This document shows positions 26,043-34,276 of a stretch of DNA of 64,000 nt, piece after piece. Source of the DNA: Chitinophaga eiseniae (GTDB taxonomy: Bacteria; Bacteroidota; Bacteroidia; Chitinophagales; Chitinophagaceae); NCBI RefSeq assembly GCF_900167135.1, contig NZ_FUWZ01000002.1, forward strand, positions 770,651-834,650. The letters run 5' to 3'. A program made the translations under genes and the position numbers. Below the pieces are notes generated by a model. The model was not told the origin of the DNA. It ran no database searches and saw only the letters and a program-made list of their open reading frames with translations. Positions within the stretch are counted from its first letter, which is position 1. Every line of letters begins with the position of its first letter.

Positions 26043-26660
26043 ATGGATATGACGGAAAATAACAACGCACCATTGAAAGGGCTCGTCCTTTGCGGCGGGC
26101 AAAGTACCCGGATGCAGGAAAACAAAAGCAGGATCAATTACCATGGCATGCCCCAGTGGCAGTATCTGGCGAATTTATTAACGTCCTGCGGAATGGAGAC
26201 TTACCTGTCCTGCCGGACTGATCAACAACCAGATTTTAACGGTTATCCCCGGTTGATACCTGACAGTGTGCCTTATGGCGGCCCTTCTGCCGGACTGCTC
26301 AGCGCCCACCTGCTGCAACCGGACGCCGCCTGGCTGGTACTGGCCTGCGACCTGCCGCTGATTGGCCCCAAAAGCCTGGAAATACTCCTGCAGGAAAGAG
26401 ACGCGCAACAATCCGCCACCGCCTTCATCAGCCCGGTCAATGACCTGCCGGAACCGCTGATAGCCATCTGGGAGCCCGCAGGGCTGCGCGCCTTACATCA
26501 AAATGTGGAGGCAGGCAAAAACTGTCCGCGTAAAACCTTGCTCAATACGAACATCCGGTTATTGCATAATCCTTATGCAGCCGAACAATACAATGCCAAC
26601 ACGCCCGAGGAAAAGGCAGCAGCGATACAACAGGTCACTGACCAATCCCTCCGTCGGTAA
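26043..26660 (+). CDS. mobA: Molybdenum cofactor guanylyltransferase-like protein
   Basis: A 205-residue nucleotidyltransferase of the MobA type, expected to add GMP to molybdopterin. LKGLVLCGGQSTRM at residues 11-24 is the nucleotide loop, LIPDSVPYGGPSAGLLSAHL the guanine/ribose region, and WLVLACDLPLIGPKSLEILL the metal aspartate region. The loop reads RMQENKSRI where MobA enzymes generally have RMGxDKxxL, so a normally conserved Gly and Asp differ. Its 3' end overlaps the converging moaE gene by 26 nt. Position in the moa cluster supports MobA; an altered nucleotide preference is possible. Confidence 0.82.
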   Translation: MDMTENNNAPLKGLVLCGGQSTRMQENKSRINYHGMPQWQYLANLLTSCGMETYLSCRTDQQPDFNGYPRLIPDSVPYGGPSAGLLSAHLLQPDAAWLVLACDLPLIGPKSLEILLQERDAQQSATAFISPVNDLPEPLIAIWEPAGLRALHQNVEAGKNCPRKTLLNTNIRLLHNPYAAEQYNANTPEEKAAAIQQVTDQSLRR

Positions 26661-27039
26661 AAAATTCTTTCTTCCAGATAGGCACCGTTTCTTTCAGGGT
26701 ATCGATCGTAAACTCACAGGCGTCGAAGGCGATGCCTCTGTGGGCGGAGGCTACGGCAATCACCACGGCAATATCTCCGGGATATTTGTCGCCGATGGCG
26801 TGCAACATCGCCAGTTTTTTGATGTCCCACCGGGCCTGCACCTGGTCCGCGATTTTCTGCATTTCGCTGAGGGCCATCGCCTCATAGCATTCGTAAAATA
26901 ATTTCGTTACCCCGCGGCCGCGGGTATCGTTCCGTACCGTACCGGTGAAAATCACCTCTCCTCCGCATTCCGGCGACTGGATGAAGTCCAGCGCCTCCTG
27001 TACCGTGATGGTGTCTCTGATGGCTATTAATGTCTCCAT
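26635..27039 (-). CDS. moaE: Molybdopterin synthase catalytic subunit
   Basis: A 134-residue MoaE, the large subunit of molybdopterin synthase. Conserved pieces: GGEVIFTGTVRNDTRGRGVTKLFYECYEAMA, then HAIGDKYPGDIAVVIAVASAHRGIAFDACEFTIDTLKETVPIWKKEFF with the active-site lysines. It follows moaD after 13 nt, the usual pairing, and converges on mobA with a 26-nt overlap of coding ends. Confidence 0.95.
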   Translation of the reverse strand: METLIAIRDTITVQEALDFIQSPECGGEVIFTGTVRNDTRGRGVTKLFYECYEAMALSEMQKIADQVQARWDIKKLAMLHAIGDKYPGDIAVVIAVASAHRGIAFDACEFTIDTLKETVPIWKKEFFTDGGIGQ

Positions 27040-27052
27040 AGTTGTCTTTTAA

Positions 27053-27286
27053 TTATCCTCCACTCACGGGCGGTATCACCGCCACCTCGTCGCCCGCACC
27101 GATTGCCTGCGTATCGCCCGCATATTCGCGGTTGACCGCCACCATCAGGGAGCTGAGCTGCTGCATGGCCGGGTAACGGTCATACAGCCACTGTTTCAAT
27201 TCCGCCACGTTGGTCACCGTTTCCGGAATACCTACCAGCGCCGCACCGGCAATATCTTTTGCCACACCAAAAAGCAGAAGGCCCAT
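27053..27286 (-). CDS. moaD: Molybdopterin synthase sulfur carrier subunit
   Basis: A 77-residue ubiquitin-like protein from the ATG at 27286 (the longer open frame runs into the spacer). It begins MGLLLFGVAKDIAG and ends in the required double glycine (VAVIPPVSGG), which is adenylated and thiocarboxylated by the MoeB-type protein and then gives its sulfur to cyclic pyranopterin monophosphate in the MoaE complex. The moaE start is 13 nt downstream. Confidence 0.93.
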   Translation of the reverse strand: MGLLLFGVAKDIAGAALVGIPETVTNVAELKQWLYDRYPAMQQLSSLMVAVNREYAGDTQAIGAGDEVAVIPPVSGG

Positions 27287-27363
27287 ATATGAAATTTGTT
27301 GGTTAAAACTACAATATAGCAGCGATAAAATAGTACTTTTAATACCGGAGAAAATCACATTCT

Positions 27364-27735
27364 ATGAAGATCAGGATAAGAGGGAACAGCATCCGTTACC
27401 GGCTGGACAAAACAGATGTGGAACTGCTGGAAATGACCGGCAAAGTGGAGTCTATCACCCATATCGGCGCCGGTGTGCTTCATTTCTGCGTACGGTCCAA
27501 AAACATTACCGACCCGGTGATCAAAATGGAACACGACGGCGTGCACCTGTTGCTGCCCGCTGAGCGGCTGCAGGGTTGGTATGCGCCGGACCAGACAGGC
27601 TTTGAACTGATACTCCCCAACCCCGACGGCTCTGAGCTGAAAGTACTGGTGGAAAAGGACTTCCAGTGCCTTTCCCCGAGGAATGAAGACGACAGCCAGG
27701 CTTTCGAGAACCCGAATGCAGGCAAAAATTGCTGA
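27364..27735 (+). CDS. Conserved small protein of molybdenum cofactor clusters, unknown function
   Basis: A 123-residue soluble protein beginning MKIRIRGNSIRYRLDKTDVELLEMTGKVES, with HxGAGVLHFCVRS and a hydrophilic tail (CLSPRNEDDSQAFEN). No signal peptide, membrane segment or catalytic motif is visible. I recall similar small proteins (possibly DUF7009) beside moaA in Bacteroidota, but cannot confirm the name. Its stop codon lies only 2 nt before the moaA start codon, so the two are almost certainly cotranscribed and translationally linked. Two Cys near the end (CLSP and the terminal NC) are the only obvious sulfur residues besides one in the middle. Confidence 0.65.
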   Translation: MKIRIRGNSIRYRLDKTDVELLEMTGKVESITHIGAGVLHFCVRSKNITDPVIKMEHDGVHLLLPAERLQGWYAPDQTGFELILPNPDGSELKVLVEKDFQCLSPRNEDDSQAFENPNAGKNC

Positions 27736-27737
27736 TC

Positions 27738-28703
27738 ATGCTGACGGACGCCCATCATCGTATAATCGATTACGTTAGACTGTCGGTAACAGACCGCTGT
27801 AATCTCCGCTGCACCTACTGTATGCCGGAACAGATGCGTTTTGTGAAATCGTCCGCCCTGCTCACCGATACAGAAATTATTACGCTGCTTGAAACGCTGG
27901 CCGCTGCCGGCATCTCCAAAGTCAGGATTACCGGGGGAGAACCATTTCTCCGTCCGGGGCTGGTGCCGCTGCTGGCAAAGATCAAAGCCATTCCTGGCGT
28001 ACGGCAGATCGCCATCACCACCAACGGCGTACTCACCCATCGTCATATCCCGGAGCTTAAAGCGCTGGGCATCACCCATATTAACCTCAGCCTCGATACC
28101 CTTCAACCGGCGCGTTTTCAGGAGATCACCCGCCGGGACCAGTTTGCGGCCGTCATGCAAACGCTGGACAGCCTCCTGGCATATCAGCTGCAGGTGAAGC
28201 TCAACGTGGTAGTGATGGACCAGGTAAACACCGATGAACTGGTGCGTTTCGCCGCCCTCACACGGGAGCAGCCCATCGGCGTAAGGTTTATCGAAGAAAT
28301 GCCGTTCAACGGCCAGGGGCATGGTTTTTCAGGTATCCGCTGGAACTATGAGGCCATCCTGCAAACGCTTCGCGAAACATATACCCTGCACAAATTACCC
28401 GATGCGCCGCACTCCACCGCACTCCACTACAGTATCCCCGGCCACCTCGGCAACATCGGGGTAATACCTGCCTATAGCCGCACCTTCTGCGGCACCTGCA
28501 ATAGACTTCGTATATCCGCTACCGGTAGTATGAAGACCTGCCTCTACGGCCTGGATGTATTAAACGTAAAAGACCTGATACGGTCTGGAGAGGAATTGTT
28601 GCCCGCTATTCAGCAGGCGCTGCATCACCGCGCCGCCAACGGGTTTGAGGCCGAACGGCTGCACACCTCCGCACTGGAAAGCATGTCCCTCATCGGAGGT
28701 TAA
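27738..28703 (+). CDS. moaA: GTP 3',8-cyclase
   Basis: A 321-residue radical SAM enzyme, first step of molybdenum cofactor synthesis. The N-terminal cluster motif is DRCNLRCTYCMPE (CxxxCxxC, Cys21/25/28), the SAM motif VRITGGEPFLRPG follows, and the C-terminal second cluster is in FCGTCNRLRISATGSMKTCLYG. The C-terminus ends in the GG that is needed for activity. The ATG at 27738 is chosen over a TTG at 27729. It is 2 nt behind the unknown small protein and converges with the exporter gene across a palindromic repeat. Confidence 0.95.
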   Translation: MLTDAHHRIIDYVRLSVTDRCNLRCTYCMPEQMRFVKSSALLTDTEIITLLETLAAAGISKVRITGGEPFLRPGLVPLLAKIKAIPGVRQIAITTNGVLTHRHIPELKALGITHINLSLDTLQPARFQEITRRDQFAAVMQTLDSLLAYQLQVKLNVVVMDQVNTDELVRFAALTREQPIGVRFIEEMPFNGQGHGFSGIRWNYEAILQTLRETYTLHKLPDAPHSTALHYSIPGHLGNIGVIPAYSRTFCGTCNRLRISATGSMKTCLYGLDVLNVKDLIRSGEELLPAIQQALHHRAANGFEAERLHTSALESMSLIGG

Positions 28704-28803
28704 TTACGGATTACGAATTGAGGGCTCCTTTATAGCGCGGTTACTTAGCAACCTTTCCAACGGAGGTGCCCTCAATTCGTAATTCGTAATCCGTAATTCG
28801 TAA
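28704..28803. repeat. Heptamer-built palindrome between moaA and the exporter gene
   Basis: ATTACGAATTGAGGGC (28710-28725) pairs perfectly over 16 bp with its complement at 28768-28783. The right side continues as four 7-nt units, AATTCGT, AATTCGT, AATCCGT, AATTCGT (28774-28801). The central part is unrelated GC-rich sequence. It fills the whole spacer between two converging genes. Confidence 0.8.
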
Positions 28804-29571
28804 TTATTTAACAAGCATCCTCACACCGGCATACAAAATCAGCACTGCCGTAGCACCTGCTACCCACCTGGGTTTCAGCACACGGGCGCTCAGCCGCGCA
28901 CCGATTTGTCCGCCGATAATCACCGCCAGCAACAGCGGCCCGGCAAAAGCAGGTTCGAATACAATGACCTTTTTAGCGGCCTGCCCCATCAGGCCGGCAA
29001 TGGAATTGACGAGGATAAAAAAACTGCTCAGTCCCGCTACATTCTTGGCGGTATCATATTTTCCCAACCGCAGTACCGGCGCCAGGTAAATACCGCCGCC
29101 GATGCCGGTCATACCGGAGAGCAGCCCGATAGCCCCACCGATAAAGCCGTACAGCACGCCGTTGCCTTCCCGCAGCGTCTCCGTTTCCTGGTTTCGCTCA
29201 AAAAAGAGCCGGTAGCACATAAACACTGCAGCCAGTGTGAGGGCTATGCCAAGCAACAGAAAAAAGGTTTCCTGTTTAAGCGGCAGATAGCTGCCCGCAA
29301 AAGCCAGCGGCACGCTGACGAAAGACAGCAACAGCGCCTTCTTCATCGGCAGGTGGCCGCTTTTATAGAAATGGTATACACCTCCGGCCACCACCGCCAC
29401 ATTGCAAAGCAGCGCCGTAGATTTCATGAGCTGAAAATCGATGCCCCACAGGGCCAGGATAGCCAGGTAGCTGGAGCCGCCGCCGAAGCCGGCTGCTGAA
29501 TACACCAGCGCTACCACAAAAAAGAGGATACAGAGTTCTATGGTCACATTAATAAGTTTGCATCTGGTCAT
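28804..29571 (-). CDS. TauE/SafE family (TSUP) membrane exporter
   Basis: A 255-residue membrane protein with about eight helices of the TSUP family, whose members move sulfite, sulfonates or other sulfur-containing anions. Seen: VYSAAGFGGGSSYLAILALWG at the N-terminus and LSGMTGIGGGIYLAPVLRLGKYDTAKNVAGLSSFFILVNSIAGL, the repeated family halves. The start is uncertain: an ATG at 29571 overlaps the upstream MoeB-rhodanese gene by 23 nt, and a GTG at 29547 begins just after its stop. The position behind sulfur-transfer and cofactor genes hints at sulfite, perhaps linked to a molybdenum sulfite oxidase, but none is in the window. Confidence 0.85.
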   Translation of the reverse strand: MTRCKLINVTIELCILFFVVALVYSAAGFGGGSSYLAILALWGIDFQLMKSTALLCNVAVVAGGVYHFYKSGHLPMKKALLLSFVSVPLAFAGSYLPLKQETFFLLLGIALTLAAVFMCYRLFFERNQETETLREGNGVLYGFIGGAIGLLSGMTGIGGGIYLAPVLRLGKYDTAKNVAGLSSFFILVNSIAGLMGQAAKKVIVFEPAFAGPLLLAVIIGGQIGARLSARVLKPRWVAGATAVLILYAGVRMLVK

Positions 29572-30634
29572 CGATGGCACAGGCCCAGGCATGAATACCG
29601 CCTTCAACATTATACACCTGTTTGAAGCCCATCTCCACCAAACGCTGCCCTACCGCGCGGCTGCGCATACCATGATGACAGAGCACCGCCAGCGGCGCTT
29701 CCGGCTGTAAGGCGCTCACGCGGCCCAATACCTGTCCCATAGGGATGTGGATGGCCTGTGGCAAATGACAGATCTCCCATTCGTCATCTTCTCTCACATC
29801 CAGCAGCTGCAGGGCTTTCCCTTGTTGCAGCCATTCCTGTAGCTCCTCTACCGAGAGAGATTGCAGATTATTCACTTCACAAACAGTTTGCTGGTAGTTG
29901 CCGGCCAAACGCGTTATCTGCTGGTTGGCCGCTACCGGTGTAATATTAAAAGTCAGGTGTGTATTGTTCAGGGTATCGATCGTCAGCAACTGATTTCTCA
30001 ACGGTGTGCCGATCCCCGTGATCACTTTCACCGTTTCATTGGCCTGGTAACAACCAATGATGCCTGGCAGTACGCCCAGCACGCCAATCTCGCTGCAGTT
30101 CAGCATTTCGCCGGACTCCGGTGCTTCCGGGAAAATACAACGGTAGGTAGCGCCGTCCTGGTAGTTAAACACGCTCAGTTGTCCTTCGTATTTATAAATG
30201 GCGCCGTATACCAGTGGTTTGCCGGTAATTACACAGGCATCGTTCACAAGGTAACGGGTACCGAAATTATCGGAGCAGTCTACCACCACGTCGTAAGCAC
30301 CGATGATTTCCAACGCATTGTCTGTTGTAAGCCAGGTATCGTGCGGTACAATCGTTACTTCCGGGTTGAGCTGCCGGAGGCGGGCGGCGGCCAGCGCCAG
30401 CTTGGATTCTCCCTGATCGGCCGTACGGTACAGCACCTGCCGTTGCAGGTTGGTCACTGATACGGTGTCGTGCTCTACGATACCTATTTTCCCTATACCC
30501 ATGGCCGTTAGATACTGTAATACAGGAACGCCAAGGCCCCCGGCGCCAATCACCAGCACGGAAGCGGCCTGTAATAAACGTTGTTTCTCCGGGCCGAAGC
30601 CTTCCAGTCTTGTCTGCCGGTCATATCGTTGCAT
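29549..30634 (-). CDS. moeB: MoeB/ThiF-type adenylyltransferase fused to a rhodanese domain
   Basis: A 361-residue protein with an E1-like domain (1-250): VLVIGAGGLGVPVLQYL nucleotide motif, NLQRQVLY, VVDCSDNFGTRYLVND, and LNCSEIGVLGVLPG with a conserved cysteine. A rhodanese domain follows (about 265-361) with the active-site loop CHHGMRS. This layout is that of MOCS3-like proteins, which adenylate the C-terminal glycine of MoaD and supply sulfur from the rhodanese cysteine. The zinc site looks reduced: the first CxxC reads TYRC and the second keeps one cysteine (QTVCEV). Neighbouring moaD supports a MoeB role, though ThiF-type work on ThiS is possible. Confidence 0.87.
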   Translation of the reverse strand: MQRYDRQTRLEGFGPEKQRLLQAASVLVIGAGGLGVPVLQYLTAMGIGKIGIVEHDTVSVTNLQRQVLYRTADQGESKLALAAARLRQLNPEVTIVPHDTWLTTDNALEIIGAYDVVVDCSDNFGTRYLVNDACVITGKPLVYGAIYKYEGQLSVFNYQDGATYRCIFPEAPESGEMLNCSEIGVLGVLPGIIGCYQANETVKVITGIGTPLRNQLLTIDTLNNTHLTFNITPVAANQQITRLAGNYQQTVCEVNNLQSLSVEELQEWLQQGKALQLLDVREDDEWEICHLPQAIHIPMGQVLGRVSALQPEAPLAVLCHHGMRSRAVGQRLVEMGFKQVYNVEGGIHAWACAIDDQMQTY

Positions 30635-30653
30635 AACAAATCGTCTTTTGAGA

Positions 30654-31196
30654 TCATGGTTTCACCCGGCGGTACATGGTCACCAGGTCTGTAAATTGTC
30701 CGTCTTTCTGCTGTATGCCATAAGGCAGGCGGCCGCACTCGAGAAAACCGAAGTTACGGTAAAGATGTATGGCCTTATCGTTGGACGCAAACACCTGCAG
30801 GTATATCAGCTGTATTTTTTGATGCTCCTCAGCCCATCGCAGCATAGCGGTCATCAGCCGGCGGCCTATGCCCAGGCTGCTCCAGGCCCGTTCTACGGCG
30901 ATACCCATTTCGACCGTATGGCCTCTTTTATGGTATCCGCTGTGGTTGACAGTAATGGACCCTACCAGCGTATCGTTGGCAATAGCCACCAGCATCAGCT
31001 GATCGGGATTCTTCAGGTAAGTTTTAATAAAATCCTCTTCTGACTTTTCGCTCATTTCAAGCGCTTCTCCGGGGGTGAACAACAGGAAATCCGTTTCCTG
31101 CGTCATCCGTTGAAAATTACGCAGCAGCCCGAGCGCGTCTTCTATCACAGGCGGCCGGATGATCAGTTCTGCTCCGTTCGGCAAAAAGTGTCTCAT
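30654..31196 (-). CDS. GNAT family N-acetyltransferase
   Basis: A 180-residue acetyltransferase from the ATG at 31196. The fold is clear from ELIIRPPVIEDALGLLRNF (first strand and helix), VGSITVNHSGYHKRGHTVEMGIAVERAWSSLGIGRRLMTAMLRWAEEH (with the acetyl-CoA loop GIGRRL, RxxGxG/A-like) and YLQVFASNDKAIHLYRNFGFLECGRLPYGI. The resemblance to ribosomal-protein or small-molecule acetyltransferases is general; the substrate is not known. It lies 19 nt upstream of moeB in the same direction and may share its transcript. Confidence 0.85.
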   Translation of the reverse strand: MRHFLPNGAELIIRPPVIEDALGLLRNFQRMTQETDFLLFTPGEALEMSEKSEEDFIKTYLKNPDQLMLVAIANDTLVGSITVNHSGYHKRGHTVEMGIAVERAWSSLGIGRRLMTAMLRWAEEHQKIQLIYLQVFASNDKAIHLYRNFGFLECGRLPYGIQQKDGQFTDLVTMYRRVKP

Positions 31197-31263
31197 AATA
31201 GTACGAAAATAAAAAAAAGCAGCCGGTTTAGGGCTGCTCTTTATCATCAAAAGCTGATTGTAT

Positions 31264-32535
31264 TTATGCGATCTTGTCTGCTCCGAAATAACGATGCAGT
31301 ACGGCCGGCAATTGGATACCTGCTTCGGTCTGGTTGTTTTCCAGCACGCAAGCCATGATACGGGGCAGCGCCAAAGAGCTGCCATTCAGGGAATGTGTCA
31401 GCTGCGGCTTACCGTTGGCTTCTTTGAAACGGATCTTCATGCGGTTGGTCTGGTAGGTCTCGAAATTAGATACAGAGCTCACTTCCAGCCATTTCTGCTG
31501 CGCGGCGCTGTATACTTCAAAATCGTAGGTGATGGCAGAAGCAAAGCTCATGTCGCCACCGCACAACCGCAGGATGCGGTATGGCAGCTGGAGGCTGTTG
31601 AGCAGCTTTTCCACATGCGCCACCATCTCGTCCAGCGCTTCGAAAGATTTCTCCGGGTGAACAATCTGTACCAGCTCTACTTTGTCAAACTGGTGTACCC
31701 TGTTGAGGCCACGTACGTCTTTTCCGTAGGAGCCGGCTTCACGGCGGAAGCAGGGGGTGTAACCGGTCATTCTGATCGGCAGATCTGTATCTTTCACGAT
31801 TTCATCGCGGTAGATGTTGGTCAGCGGTACTTCTGCCGTGGGGATCAGGAAGTAGTTGTCTTCCGTGGCGTGGTACATCTGTCCTTCTTTATCGGGCAGC
31901 TGACCGGTACCGAAAGCGGAAGTTTCGTTGACCAGGTAAGGCGGCGCATATTCAGTATAACCATTATCGAGGTTAAAATCGAGGAAATACTGTATCATGG
32001 CGCGTTGCAGGCGGGCGCCCTGTTTCTGGAAAACAGGAAATCCGCTGCCGGTGATTTTATTACCCAGTTCAAAATCTATCAGCTGGTACTTTTTGGCGAG
32101 GTCCCAGTGAGGCACTGCATCGGCAGCCAGTGTGGGGATATCGCCGCCACGGCGCACTTCCACGTTCTCTTCCGGCGTATGGCCGGGAGGCACGATGGCA
32201 GCAGGCAGGTTGGGCAGTTTTACCAGGGTATCATGCAACGCTTTTTCAGTGGCGTTCAGCGCTTCGTTCACCGGTCCCAGTTTCTCTTTCAGGGCGTTAA
32301 CGGCGGCACGTTGCTGTTCACCTTCTTCTTTTTTACCCTGTGCCATCAGTTTACCGATCTCTTTGGAGAGACTATTGACCTGCGCTTGTGTTTCATCGTA
32401 TTCCTGGGTGAGGCGCTTACGCTTGTCGTCCAGTGCCAGTACTTCGTCTACCAGGCCCGGTTCCTTGAAGTTTTTTAAGGCGAGGCGCTCTAATACCAGT
32501 TCTTTATTTTGACGTATAAACGGTACTTGTAACAT
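31264..32535 (-). CDS. serS: Seryl-tRNA synthetase
   Basis: A 423-residue class II synthetase. The N-terminal coiled-coil arm that holds the long variable arm of tRNA-Ser spans residues about 30-100, and the catalytic core has motif 2 (TPCFRREAGSYGKDVRGLNRVHQFDKVEL) and motif 3 near SLNGSSLALPRIMACVLENNQ. Length normal. It is preceded by a TATCTTTG box, and the GNAT-moeB genes lie downstream on the same strand. Confidence 0.96.
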   Translation of the reverse strand: MLQVPFIRQNKELVLERLALKNFKEPGLVDEVLALDDKRKRLTQEYDETQAQVNSLSKEIGKLMAQGKKEEGEQQRAAVNALKEKLGPVNEALNATEKALHDTLVKLPNLPAAIVPPGHTPEENVEVRRGGDIPTLAADAVPHWDLAKKYQLIDFELGNKITGSGFPVFQKQGARLQRAMIQYFLDFNLDNGYTEYAPPYLVNETSAFGTGQLPDKEGQMYHATEDNYFLIPTAEVPLTNIYRDEIVKDTDLPIRMTGYTPCFRREAGSYGKDVRGLNRVHQFDKVELVQIVHPEKSFEALDEMVAHVEKLLNSLQLPYRILRLCGGDMSFASAITYDFEVYSAAQQKWLEVSSVSNFETYQTNRMKIRFKEANGKPQLTHSLNGSSLALPRIMACVLENNQTEAGIQLPAVLHRYFGADKIA

Positions 32536-32558
32536 GTTGTATTATTAAAAAATTTGCT

Positions 32559-32566
32559 CAAAGATA
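32559..32566 (-). promoter_or_regulatory. -7 promoter box for serS
   Basis: On the minus strand TATCTTTG fits TAnnTTTG exactly, 23 nt before the serS ATG and just downstream of the nadE stop codon. Confidence 0.6.
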
Positions 32567-32578
32567 GAAAAATAGCAT

Positions 32579-34246
32579 TTAGCTGAGATATTTACCTACT
32601 ATCGGTATCCTGCGGCCCACACCAAAGGCCTTGGACGATACCCGGATGATAGGGCAGAATTGATTCCTTTTGTATTCATTGGTGTTGACCATCTTTAAGG
32701 CCCGCGAAACCAAAGCGGAATCAAATCCCTGAGCAATAATTTCTTTAGGTCCCTGGCGGCGTTCGATGTACTGGTACAGCAGTCTGTCCAGCACCGCGTA
32801 GTCCGGCAGGCTGTCGCTGTCCTTTTGGTTGGGGCGCAGCTCTGCAGAAGGGGCTTTGTCAATGATGTTTACCGGGATGATCTCTTTGTCCCGGTTGATA
32901 TACCGTGCAAGGGCGTATACCTGCATTTTGTACACATCGCCCAGTACGGACAGGCCACCGGCCATATCGCCGTAAAGCGTGCCGTAGCCGGTAGACAGCT
33001 CACTTTTGTTGGAGGTATTCAGCAGGATATATCCAAATTTGTTGGACAGTCCCATCAGCAGGTTACCGCGGATACGGGACTGGGTGTTTTCTTCTGCCAC
33101 ATTGAAGGGCAGCCCCTGGAAATACGGCTCCAGCGTGGCCAGGAAGCTTTCGTAGATATCGTTGATGCGGATGATGTCGTAAGGGTTGTTCAGGTTTTTG
33201 GACAACGCTACGGCGTCATCTACAGAGTGTTCAGTAGAATAAGGGGAAGGCATCAGCACAGCGCGTACGTTCTCACTGCCCAGCGCATCGCAGGCAATGG
33301 CGAGGGTCACCGCGCTGTCGATACCGCCGGAAGAGCCCAGGATGGCCTTTTTGAAACCCATTTTACCGAAATAATCACGGATGCCCATTACCAATGCATC
33401 ATATATCCGGTTGATGTTATGATCATATACCAGTTCCGTGAGCGGCGTGAAGGTAACCATTTCGGCAGGCGCTTCTCCTTTAGACACGAGGTCTTCCAGG
33501 TCCATACCGCCCATGGCTTCTTCAAAATAAGGCAGCACTTTCGCTACATTGCCGGCAGCGTCGTAAATGAGGGAGCCGCCGTCGAATACAATCTCTGTCT
33601 GGGAGCCCACCGTATTGCAGTAATACATGGGCAGCCGGTATTTGAGCACGTTGGCGCGGATGATTTCTTTACGGTCTTCATCATGATCATAGTCAAACGG
33701 AGAGGCAGACAGGTTGATCATTACATCCGGTTCCTGGCCCATCAGCATGTCCATGGGGCATACACGGTACAACGGATTATCGCCCAGGTTCCAGATATCT
33801 TCGCAGATGGTCACTGCCAGCTTCTTTCCTTTAAACGGAATGATGTTCCATTCGTAGGAGGGCTCGAAGTAACGGTATTCATCAAAAACGTCGTAAGTGG
33901 GAAGCAGGGTTTTATGCACCACCTGTTTTACTTCGCCTTCATGGAGGAACCAGGCGGCGTTGAACAGGTCCTTGCCTTCCCGCTGAGGATTACGGGCGGG
34001 GCAGCCCACCAGCACGGCGATGTCCTGTGTATGGGCTTTGATCACGTCTATGGCGTGATAACACTGCCGGATGAAGTCTTCAAATTCGAGGAAGTCGCGC
34101 GGGGGATAACCACAGATGCACAGTTCGGAAAACACCACCAGGTCAGCGCCCTGCCTTTTGGCAGCGGCTATGCCCTCGATGATCTTCTGCGTATTGTGTT
34201 CGAAGTTCCCTATATGGTAATTCTGTTGTGCCAGTATAATTTTCAT
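32579..34246 (-). CDS. nadE: Glutamine-hydrolysing NAD+ synthase
   Basis: A 555-residue two-domain enzyme. The N-terminal nitrilase-type glutaminase (1-270) shows its Glu-Lys-Cys triad in VVFSELCICGYPP, HKTLLPTYDVFDEYRYFEP and AVTICEDIWN; the C-terminal synthetase domain has the pyrophosphatase P-loop LGSSGGIDSAVTLAIACDALG and the KSELSTGYGTLYGDMAGGLSVLGDVYK loop. It amidates nicotinate adenine dinucleotide with ammonia channelled from glutamine. A beta-barrel gene and gldB lie upstream. Confidence 0.96.
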   Translation of the reverse strand: MKIILAQQNYHIGNFEHNTQKIIEGIAAAKRQGADLVVFSELCICGYPPRDFLEFEDFIRQCYHAIDVIKAHTQDIAVLVGCPARNPQREGKDLFNAAWFLHEGEVKQVVHKTLLPTYDVFDEYRYFEPSYEWNIIPFKGKKLAVTICEDIWNLGDNPLYRVCPMDMLMGQEPDVMINLSASPFDYDHDEDRKEIIRANVLKYRLPMYYCNTVGSQTEIVFDGGSLIYDAAGNVAKVLPYFEEAMGGMDLEDLVSKGEAPAEMVTFTPLTELVYDHNINRIYDALVMGIRDYFGKMGFKKAILGSSGGIDSAVTLAIACDALGSENVRAVLMPSPYSTEHSVDDAVALSKNLNNPYDIIRINDIYESFLATLEPYFQGLPFNVAEENTQSRIRGNLLMGLSNKFGYILLNTSNKSELSTGYGTLYGDMAGGLSVLGDVYKMQVYALARYINRDKEIIPVNIIDKAPSAELRPNQKDSDSLPDYAVLDRLLYQYIERRQGPKEIIAQGFDSALVSRALKMVNTNEYKRNQFCPIIRVSSKAFGVGRRIPIVGKYLS

Positions 34247-34276
34247 ACCCTTGAAAAAAGTTTAGATTGGCTGTTA

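Noticed and set aside
31258..32478. 406-codon plus-strand frame opposite serS
   Set aside because: Shadow of serS; its length reflects codon bias rather than selection.
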